Shown one piece after another: positions 4,950-10,674 of a DNA stretch of 10,674 nt. The stretch is from B4-G1 sp964393895. GTDB taxonomy: Bacteria > Chloroflexota > Anaerolineae > B4-G1. The stretch spans positions 1 through 10,674 of the forward strand of contig CAYMWP010000151.1 of the NCBI GenBank assembly GCA_964393895.1, read 5' to 3'. The notes under the pieces are model-generated. The model saw nothing but the letters and a program-made list of their open reading frames with translations. It did no database searches and was not told the DNA's origin. A program made the position numbers and the translations under genes. The first letter of the stretch is position 1. Every line of letters begins with the position of its first letter.

Positions 4950-7442
4950 GTGATAATGAGACTAGATCGTTTTACCGAGCGGGCACAAGATTCGGCCCAG
5001 CGGGCGCTCGAGGTTATGACGCGCTACAGGCATACACAGATTGACGTCGAGCATCTCTTGCTGGCGCTGTTGGAGCAGCCGGAGGGAGTGATCCTCCAAA
5101 TTTTGGAAAAATTAAGAGTGGACCCCGAACAAATGAAGCAGCGCCTCGATGATTTGTTAAAAGATAGCCCCAAGGCCGGTATCTATGGCGGCGGCGGCGT
5201 GGGGCAGGTCTTTATCACCCCGCGCCTCAAGCGTGTGCTCGACGTGGCCAACGACGAGGCAAACCGGATCAAGGACGATTACATCTCGACGGAACATCTC
5301 TTCCTGGCCATCGCTGGCGAGCGCAATACCCCGGTGGCCCGCCTCTTGCGCGAGAGCGGCGTGACCAAAGATCGCATCCTCGACGCCATCAAGGACGTTC
5401 GCGGCGGGCAGCGCGTGACCGACCGTCAGGCCGAGACGCGCTATCGCATCCTGGAAAAGTTCAGCCACGACCTGGCGCTGATGGCCCGTGAGGGCAAGCT
5501 CGATCCGGTCATTGGGCGCGACGCCGAGATCCTGCGCCTGATCCAGGTCCTCTGCCGGCGCACCAAGAACAACCCGGTCCTCATCGGAGAGGCTGGAGTG
5601 GGCAAGACCGCCATCGTCGAGGGGCTGGCCCAAAAGATCGCCAGCGACGACGTGCCGGAAGTGCTCAAGGAAAAGCGCGTGGTCCAGCTCGACCTGGCCG
5701 CGATGGTCGCCGGTTCTCGCTTCCGGGGCGAGTTCGAGGAGCGGTTGAAGGGCGCTATCGAGGAGATTCAACGCGCCGAGGGAGAGATCATTCTCTTCAT
5801 TGACGAGTTGCACAACGTCGTTGGTGCGGGGGCCGGTATGGGGGCCATGGACGCTTCCAATATGATGAAGCCCGCCCTGGCCCGGGGCGAGTTACAGTGC
5901 ATCGGCGCGACTACGCTGGACGAGTATCGCCAGTACATTGAGCGGGATAGCGCGCTGGAGCGGCGTTTCGCTCCGGTGTTCGTCGAAGAACCGACGGTCG
6001 AGGAGACCATCGAAATGCTAAAGGGATTGCGCGACCGGTACGAGGCGCATCACAAGGTGGGTATCTCCGAAGGAGCCATCGTGTCCGCGGCGCGCCTTTC
6101 GCACCGCTACGTCACGGACCGCTGTTTGCCAGACAAGGCGATTGATCTGATGGACGAGGCGGCGGCCAAGTTGCGGGTGGCGCTCCACACGCTGCCCCCT
6201 GATCTGAAAGAAATACAAGTGGAGTTGCAGCGTCTCCAGACCGAGATCGAGGCGGCCAGTGCGGTGGAGGATTACGAGCGGGCGGCGAACATGAAGGCGG
6301 AGCGCATCAATCTTCAGAAGGAATTCAATCTCCAGCACAAGATGTGGCAGCGGGAGCACCAGCTCGAAGAAACCATCGGGGAGGAGGACATCGCCGAGGT
6401 CGTGGCCAGTTGGACCGGCATCCCGGTGGCGCAGATGCTAGAGACGGAGGCGGAGAAATTGCTGCGCATGGAGGAGGCGCTGCACGAACGTATCATCGGT
6501 CAGAGTGAGGCCGTGGCCTCCATCTCCGATGCCATCCGCCGCGCCCGCTCCGGTCTCAAGGACCCGCGCCGGCCTATCGGCAGCTTTATCTTCCTGGGAG
6601 CTTCCGGCGTGGGCAAGACGGAGCTGGCCAAGTCGCTGGCCTGGTTCCTCTTCGACGACGAGGACGCCCTGCTGCGCATTGACATGAGCGAATATCAGGA
6701 GCGGCACACCGCCAGCCGTCTCTTTGGCGCGCCGCCCGGCTACATTGGCTACGAGCAGGGCGGCCAGTTGACCGAGGCGGTGCGACGGCGGCCCTACCGC
6801 GTCATTCTCTTCGACGAGATCGAAAAGGCGCACCAGGACGTGTGGAACGCGCTGCTACAGATCCTGGACGACGGCCGCTTGACCGACGGGCAGGGGCGCG
6901 TGGTGGACTTTCGCAACACGGTCGTCATAATGACCTCGAACGTGGGAACAAAGTTCGCCAGCACTGCGCTCAAGATCGGCTTTCAGCAGGCCATCGCCAC
7001 CCTCGAGGATGGGTCGGATAACCAGCGCGACATCAAAAAGGCGCTGGAAAAAACCTTTCGCCCCGAGTTCATCAATCGCGTGGACGAGATCATCATCTTT
7101 AACGGTCTCACGGTCGAGGACGTGGAGCGTATCGTGGACTTGCAGATGCAGGAAATCGCGGAACGATTGACGGAACTGGGGTTGGAGGTCGAGTTGACCG
7201 AGGCAGCCCGCGCTTGGCTGGCCCGTGAGGGATTCGACCCCCAGTTTGGCGCGCGCCCGCTGCGTCGCGCCTTGCAAAAGCACATCGAAAGCCCCCTCAG
7301 CGTCGAGTTGCTGCGCGGCAGTTTCGAGAGAGATGACCTGGTCGTCGTGGACGCGGGAGAGGATGGGTTGACCTTTGAGCGGCAGGCGGGACAGGCCAGG
7401 TCGAGCGAAGAAACGGAGAACGAGTCAGGGCGGGAGGAGTAG
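4950..7442 (+). CDS. clpC: ATP-dependent Clp protease ATP-binding subunit ClpC
   Basis: A cytoplasmic AAA+ unfoldase of 830 residues that feeds proteins to the ClpP peptidase. In order: a double Clp_N repeat (about 3-150); AAA module 1 with Walker A GEAGVGKT (213-220), Walker B ILFIDE (281-286) and Arg fingers (338-339); a short UVR-type middle domain (about 420-465, EDYERAANMKAE); and AAA module 2 with Walker A GASGVGKT (550-557), Walker B VILFDE (618-623) and sensor 2 GARPLRR (767-773). The short middle domain separates it from ClpB. The IGF tripeptide (676-678) is at the ClpP-docking loop and predicts ClpP partnership. The charged tail ends in SGREE. Start choice: GGAGG at 4937-4941 lies eight bases before GTG 4950. 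TTG 4932 precedes that site and is unlikely; ATG 4956 is a second choice. Both Walker A motifs differ mildly from the usual GEPGVGKT and GPTGVGKT. Confidence 0.96.
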   Translation: MIMRLDRFTERAQDSAQRALEVMTRYRHTQIDVEHLLLALLEQPEGVILQILEKLRVDPEQMKQRLDDLLKDSPKAGIYGGGGVGQVFITPRLKRVLDVANDEANRIKDDYISTEHLFLAIAGERNTPVARLLRESGVTKDRILDAIKDVRGGQRVTDRQAETRYRILEKFSHDLALMAREGKLDPVIGRDAEILRLIQVLCRRTKNNPVLIGEAGVGKTAIVEGLAQKIASDDVPEVLKEKRVVQLDLAAMVAGSRFRGEFEERLKGAIEEIQRAEGEIILFIDELHNVVGAGAGMGAMDASNMMKPALARGELQCIGATTLDEYRQYIERDSALERRFAPVFVEEPTVEETIEMLKGLRDRYEAHHKVGISEGAIVSAARLSHRYVTDRCLPDKAIDLMDEAAAKLRVALHTLPPDLKEIQVELQRLQTEIEAASAVEDYERAANMKAERINLQKEFNLQHKMWQREHQLEETIGEEDIAEVVASWTGIPVAQMLETEAEKLLRMEEALHERIIGQSEAVASISDAIRRARSGLKDPRRPIGSFIFLGASGVGKTELAKSLAWFLFDDEDALLRIDMSEYQERHTASRLFGAPPGYIGYEQGGQLTEAVRRRPYRVILFDEIEKAHQDVWNALLQILDDGRLTDGQGRVVDFRNTVVIMTSNVGTKFASTALKIGFQQAIATLEDGSDNQRDIKKALEKTFRPEFINRVDEIIIFNGLTVEDVERIVDLQMQEIAERLTELGLEVELTEAARAWLAREGFDPQFGARPLRRALQKHIESPLSVELLRGSFERDDLVVVDAGEDGLTFERQAGQARSSEETENESGREE

Positions 7443-7493
7443 AGGGAAGAGGGTAGAGCCGAGTTGGAAAAGCGCCGGGCGCACGGCGAGGGC

Positions 7494-7515
7494 GCTGCTT
7501 GGGCTGGCAAGCAGC
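7494..7515 (+). terminator. possible clpC terminator hairpin
   Basis: A perfect seven-base stem GCTGCTT/AAGCAGC with an eight-base loop lies 51 bases after the clpC stop. There is no T-run after it (ACATCC follows), so an intrinsic terminator is doubtful; it may only protect the mRNA end. No gene is visible between 7443 and 7672. Confidence 0.25.
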
Positions 7516-7614
7516 ACATCCTCGGACACGCTCGAGCCGGCGTCAAGTTCACGGTCAGTACGAGCCGTCACGACTGATGGTCGAATGGCCGCACTGCCAG
7601 CGCCAACTCGGGCG

Positions 7615-7642
7615 TTGTCCGTCGCCTTGCTTGTGCTATAAT
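7615..7642 (+). promoter_or_regulatory. extended -10 promoter of the DUF3048 lipoprotein gene
   Basis: TTGTCC (7615-7620), a 16-base spacer and a perfect TATAAT (7637-7642) preceded by TGC, i.e. an extended -10. Transcription would start near 7649, only about 24 bases before the ATG, leaving just room for the ribosome site GGGAGGTG (7658-7665). Confidence 0.65.
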
Positions 7643-7672
7643 AGCCAGAATCACACTGGGAGGTGAACCAGA

Positions 7673-8857
7673 ATGAACCGGATAGAGCACGAGAAGCGGC
7701 TGCGCACTCTGATTTGGGGCACGGTGGGCCTGGCTATGCTGGCGCTCGTTGCGAGTGCATTGGGGGGATGTAGTGGTGGAACGGCTGAGGTAACCCCTAC
7801 GCCGACTCGCACTCCTGCGCCTGTGGTTACGTTGCCTCCTACTGATACGCCAATGCCCACCCTCACTCCAACGCCTGCCTTCACGCCGACTCCGACGTCG
7901 CTGCCGGAGAACGTCAATCCGCTCACCGGAGAAGTGATGGATGACGTTAGTTCACTGGACCGCGTGCCGGTGGCGATCAAGATTTCCAACTGGCCAGACC
8001 GTGTGCGACCCCAGGCGGGCATCAACAGCGCCGACCTGATCTTTGAGCACTACAACGAAGGCTGGAGTGTCGGAACCCGCTGGACAGCGGTGTTTCTGGG
8101 CAAAGACCCGGAGCGGGTAGGTTCCTGCCGCAGCGGTCGCCTGATTGATCTGCACATCCCGGCCATCTACAAGGCGGTGCTGGCCTGCTCCGGCTTCAGC
8201 AACGGCGTGCTGGAACTGGTCAGAGATTCGGACCTCTACCCCGACCGGGTTGCCTCGCCCAGCGTCGGCGTCGGCGCGCCGGTCTTTTACCGCGACTTTA
8301 GCCGCGATGGAGACTGGTATGAGGACACATTGTTCACCAGTCCGGCCCTGGTGCGTGATTGGGCGGCCAAGCGCGGTGTGAGCGGGCGACAGAATTTGGA
8401 GGGGATGGTCTTCTCTGAAGAGCCGACAATCGAGGGAAAACCCGCAACCACCATCCGAATCCCCTGGGTCGGCCGCGGTGCCGACGCCGAATGGCGCTAC
8501 GATGAGGGTAGCGGTCATTACTTGCGCTGGTCCGATGGAGTTCCTCATACCGACGCCCTCACCGGCGAGCAACTCAACGTAGCCAACGTGGTGGTGCTCT
8601 ACGTGCCCCACTGGGATACCGACATCATCGAGGAACCCCATAGCGGCGCGCTCTCGATTGAGTTTGCGCTCTGGTACTCTAACCGGGCCGTCATCTTCCG
8701 CGACGGGATACAGATTGAGGCCTTTTGGCAGCATTGGGAGCGGGAGGACATGCTGACGCTGACGGATGGGGATGGCAACCCAATCCCGTTGCAGGTCGGC
8801 AATACCTTCTTCGAGGTGATCCCCACGGAGGGGTTGGAGATCGTCGTCGAGCCGTAG
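7673..8857 (+). CDS. DUF3048 (YerB-like) lipoprotein
   Basis: A 394-residue exported lipoprotein. Residues 1-32 form a type II signal peptide (basic start, hydrophobic 13-30) ending in a lipobox-like ALGGC with the lipidated Cys33. A Thr/Pro-rich spacer follows (about 39-78). The two-part DUF3048 domain then opens with NPLTGE (82-87) and continues with RPQAGINSADLIFE (112-125) and VGSCRSGR (149-156). The C-terminal part (about 255-390) includes WRYDEGSGHYLRWSDG and NVANVVVLYV. These are hallmarks of the YerB family, known from Bacillus and relatives; its biochemical role is not established. The ATG has GGGAGGTG seven bases upstream and its own promoter. It converges on the AMMECR1-like gene with only 19 bases between the stops. 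The family is quite sure, the function unknown. Confidence 0.88.
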   Translation: MNRIEHEKRLRTLIWGTVGLAMLALVASALGGCSGGTAEVTPTPTRTPAPVVTLPPTDTPMPTLTPTPAFTPTPTSLPENVNPLTGEVMDDVSSLDRVPVAIKISNWPDRVRPQAGINSADLIFEHYNEGWSVGTRWTAVFLGKDPERVGSCRSGRLIDLHIPAIYKAVLACSGFSNGVLELVRDSDLYPDRVASPSVGVGAPVFYRDFSRDGDWYEDTLFTSPALVRDWAAKRGVSGRQNLEGMVFSEEPTIEGKPATTIRIPWVGRGADAEWRYDEGSGHYLRWSDGVPHTDALTGEQLNVANVVVLYVPHWDTDIIEEPHSGALSIEFALWYSNRAVIFRDGIQIEAFWQHWEREDMLTLTDGDGNPIPLQVGNTFFEVIPTEGLEIVVEP

Positions 8858-8876
8858 AGCAAGTTGGCAGCCTGCC

Positions 8877-9440
8877 CTACTCCTCGAACTTTTCCACCTG
8901 GTAGGTATACACGTCGAGGCCGGGCTGGCGGTAGGCATCGGCGGGCAGGTAAGCCTTGAGGCACAGGTGCTCCAGAAATTGATGGGGGTCCGGCAGTTTC
9001 TCCCACACCTGGGGGAGGAAGGTGGCCCGATTCCAGCCCCGCTCAATGACCAGGCCGTCCACGCCGGGGCGCAGCTTGGCGATGAGGTCGTCGGGGCCGT
9101 CGTAGGCCAGCGGCTGCGGGCTGCTCAACACCGAGACCTCGACCTGCAGGTCGTCTAGTTCCTCAGCGTTCACCGGCGGGAAACGCGGGTCGTGGAGCGC
9201 CGCGCTGATCGCATTCTCGTGGACGTCCACCGCCAGCGAGCGACGTGCTTCCAGCGAGCCGATGCAACCCCGCAACCGTCCTTGCCTGGTCAGTGTGACA
9301 AAACTGGCCCCATCGCGTTGCAAATTCTCCGGCACATTGTTCAAGTCCACCGGAGGCGGCTCCTGGCGATTGACCGCCCGGGTGATCGCCTCGCGCGCCA
9401 GTGTCAGGAGCGTCTGCCGTTCTCGAGGTGTGAGGGACAT
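8877..9440 (-). CDS. amrA: AMMECR1-domain protein, AmmeMemoRadiSam system protein A
   Basis: A 187-residue cytoplasmic AMMECR1-family protein. The most conserved hexapeptide of the family, LRGCIG, is at residues 56-61; other family elements are HDPRFPPV (83-90), the strand ELDDLQVEVSVL (94-105), GVDGLVIERG (126-135) and the C-terminal FLEHLCLKAYLP (155-166). In bacteria and archaea this protein is commonly encoded with a MEMO-like protein and a radical SAM enzyme; the reaction is unknown. Here it is the second gene of an operon, starting 13 bases after the MEMO-like gene. The ATG has AAAGGA eight bases upstream, overlapping the end of the first gene's stop region. Length is normal and nothing appears broken. 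Symbol amrA follows the usual system naming; the radical SAM gene is not in this window. Confidence 0.93.
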   Translation of the reverse strand: MSLTPRERQTLLTLAREAITRAVNRQEPPPVDLNNVPENLQRDGASFVTLTRQGRLRGCIGSLEARRSLAVDVHENAISAALHDPRFPPVNAEELDDLQVEVSVLSSPQPLAYDGPDDLIAKLRPGVDGLVIERGWNRATFLPQVWEKLPDPHQFLEHLCLKAYLPADAYRQPGLDVYTYQVEKFEE

Positions 9441-9453
9441 TTTTAGTATCCTT

Positions 9454-10254
9454 TCAAGCGGTATACGCGACCGAGCCGTAACCCACGACCTGCCACTTGT
9501 CGCCCGCCGTGTCGCCGGAGGTGCGATAGTCCAGCAAGTGAGGCCGCCACCCCTTGCGGCGGGCGATACCCATCAATGTGACCACAGGCGCGCGGCCACA
9601 GGCCTCGCCTCTCAGCACCCCCACCTCGTCTCCGGTCAGCACCGCGTCCAGCACCGCACGGTCCAGTTGTTGGGCCTGGTCGTAGGGGTAAAAGTGGCTC
9701 AGGTCGTTGGAGACGACGATCAGGTCGTCCTCGCCGACGTGGTCGGCCAGTTCTGCGGCCACTTCCCGTGGGTCCACGTTGCCGAACAGCATGGGTACCA
9801 GCCGGAAATCCGGCAGTGTAAATTGAAGAAATGGCGCTTCCACCTCGAGGCAGTGCTCGAGCACGTGGGCCTCGGCGGCGCGGGTGTAGAGAGACGAGCG
9901 GGCCAGCATATCTGCGACCCGGTCAACGGCGATAGGGACGTCGCCCAGGGGGGTGTGGAAGGCGGAATAGTTTCCCAATGCCACGCCGCCAAAGTGAGCG
10001 CGGTGCGCCGGCCCGAGCAGGAAAACGGTCCACTCTTTGTGAGGAAGAGTCATCAGTGCCTTGAAGGCATATCCGGCCGTGGGGCCGGAGTAGACGTATC
10101 CGGCGTGCGGCGCGATGACGGCGCGGACGGCGCCCAGGTTCTCTGGCAGCGTTGCCTCGCCCACGTACTTTTGGACGCTTTGCCGCAGTACGTCTGGATC
10201 GCCGGGGTAGAATTGGCCGGCGACGGCTGGCCGGCGGATGGGTAATTCAGACAT
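9454..10254 (-). CDS. amrB: MEMO-like protein, AmmeMemoRadiSam system protein B
   Basis: A 266-residue protein of the MEMO1 family, which shares the fold of class III extradiol dioxygenases. It opens with the family signature RRPAVAGQFYPGD (7-19). The three metal ligands known for human MEMO1 are all present: His50 in APHAGYVYSG, His84 in GPAHRAHF and Cys219 in GEACGRAP. The conserved segment EHCLEVEAPFLQ (133-144) and SNDLSHFYP (182-190) are also intact, so it should bind metal. The reaction is unknown. AAGGAGG lies about six bases before ATG 10254. It is the first gene of the pair with the AMMECR1-like gene, and the coupling supports a joint role. Length is normal. Confidence 0.94.
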   Translation of the reverse strand: MSELPIRRPAVAGQFYPGDPDVLRQSVQKYVGEATLPENLGAVRAVIAPHAGYVYSGPTAGYAFKALMTLPHKEWTVFLLGPAHRAHFGGVALGNYSAFHTPLGDVPIAVDRVADMLARSSLYTRAAEAHVLEHCLEVEAPFLQFTLPDFRLVPMLFGNVDPREVAAELADHVGEDDLIVVSNDLSHFYPYDQAQQLDRAVLDAVLTGDEVGVLRGEACGRAPVVTLMGIARRKGWRPHLLDYRTSGDTAGDKWQVVGYGSVAYTA

Positions 10255-10291
10255 CGTGCACCTCCTTGAATCTTGAGCGATTCGGACGTGG

Positions 10292-10305
10292 CTTGAATTC
10301 TATCA
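10292..10305 (-). promoter_or_regulatory. possible extended -10 element for the MEMO/AMMECR1 operon
   Basis: On the minus strand TGATAGAAT (10305-10297) matches an extended -10 (TGn plus TAGAAT, five of six) and overlaps the stop of the restriction-enzyme fragment. No good -35 is seen at the right distance. Transcription would start about 35 bases before the MEMO-like ATG. Confidence 0.35.
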
Positions 10306-10620
10306 TCCCGGTTTCGTATGCGGGCCCAGGAATCGCTCACCATCAAAGTGAGCCAGGTGATCTGGTATTTCGGCTATCCATACTTCTGTTTCCCAGGCGA
10401 TGTCGGTGAGAAAGTCCCTGAAAGTGAGCAAGTCGGGGAATGCGGTGACGTAAACACGGCCCGCCGAACATTCTTGCAACATCTCTTCGAGTTCGAAATG
10501 GCGTTTGGGCGACACCGGGCCGTGAGAAGTCACAGCCTCAATCGAAAAGAGCCAGTTTCTGTCCTCGTCATAGATCACGACGTCGGGCAGTTTTTCGTGG
10601 CTCGGCGCAGGGATTTTCAA
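10303..10620 (-). pseudogene. BsuBI/PstI-type type II restriction endonuclease, C-terminal remnant
   Basis: A 105-residue open frame that matches the C-terminal catalytic part of BsuBI/PstI restriction enzymes (family PF06616; CTGCAG cutters). Diagnostic segments are KLPDVVIYDEDRNWLF (10-25), IEAVTSHGPVSPKRH (27-41), GRVYVTAFPD (54-63), IAWETEVWIAEIPDH (74-88) and GERFLGP (94-100). The PD and E of the first two are the likely active-site acids. Intact enzymes are about 315-325 residues. Here an in-frame TGA (10626-10624) lies two codons before the first possible start, a TTG with no ribosome site. The 50 bases upstream are open only in another frame, so the gene looks frameshifted or rearranged, unless this is a sequencing error. 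The N-terminal part and any partner methyltransferase would lie beyond the right edge. It may still be annotated as a short CDS. Confidence 0.75.
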
Positions 10621-10674
10621 GTCTCAGTAGATCCAAAATTGCTCCCAAACGTGTCAGTTGACCTGTGAACTTAC

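Noticed and set aside
5157..5813. Minus-strand open frame of 218 codons inside clpC
   Set aside because: Antisense to the conserved N-domain and first AAA module of ClpC; no ribosome site or family resemblance.
7790..7905. Short tandem-like ACGCC/ACTCC units as a repeat array
   Set aside because: These are Thr and Pro codons of the lipoprotein spacer and lie in frame; no CRISPR-like spacing is present.
7952..9046. Long minus-strand open frame (364 codons) opposite the DUF3048 gene
   Set aside because: It is the antisense shadow of two well-recognised genes, resembles no family, and runs across the convergent gene boundary.
9262..10245. Plus-strand open frame of 327 codons opposite the AMMECR1/MEMO pair
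   Set aside because: Shadow of two genes with clear family motifs on the minus strand; composition reflects GC-rich antisense reading.

Overview
The window looks like a chromosomal segment of a GC-rich Chloroflexota-type bacterium (Anaerolineae-like is my best guess). The reasons are two envelope proteins with long Thr/Pro (TPTPT) spacers behind a membrane anchor, an AMMECR1/MEMO gene pair, a ClpC with diverged Walker A residues, and strong AGGAGG ribosome binding sites combined with frequent GTG starts. The taxonomy is inferred from gene style only.

Layout. Positions 20-3285 hold four minus-strand genes that read as one operon: a membrane-anchored esterase, a MATE-family exporter, a small four-helix membrane protein, and a DinB-like protein that seems to lack its C-terminus. 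Positions 3286-4098 hold an imperfect CACGGAG repeat, then a 116-nt imperfect palindrome with the architecture of an integron attC site, then (minus strand) a RelE/ParE-type toxin and its small antitoxin. The attC-like site starts 13 nt after the toxin stop, as in an integron gene cassette. Positions 4099-4949 have no gene but carry several strong inverted repeats, a good sigma70-type promoter and a structured leader in front of clpC (4950-7442, plus). A second clear promoter at 7615-7642 drives a DUF3048 (YerB-like) lipoprotein (7673-8857, plus). Convergent to it is a two-gene minus-strand operon for the AMMECR1-like and MEMO-like proteins of the AmmeMemoRadiSam system (8877-10254). The right edge (10303-10620) is the C-terminal part of a BsuBI/PstI-type restriction endonuclease with an in-frame stop directly upstream.

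How the parts relate. The left operon looks like an envelope and detoxification unit. ClpC is a stand-alone protein quality control gene. The MEMO/AMMECR1 pair is a widely conserved module of unknown chemistry whose radical SAM partner is not in this window. The toxin-antitoxin pair with its attC-like site, and the restriction-enzyme remnant, are the mobile or defence-related accessory parts. The most interesting object is the toxin-antitoxin/attC arrangement. Next are the hairpin repeat shared between 857-887 and 4788-4818 and the unexplained structured DNA of 4230-4900.
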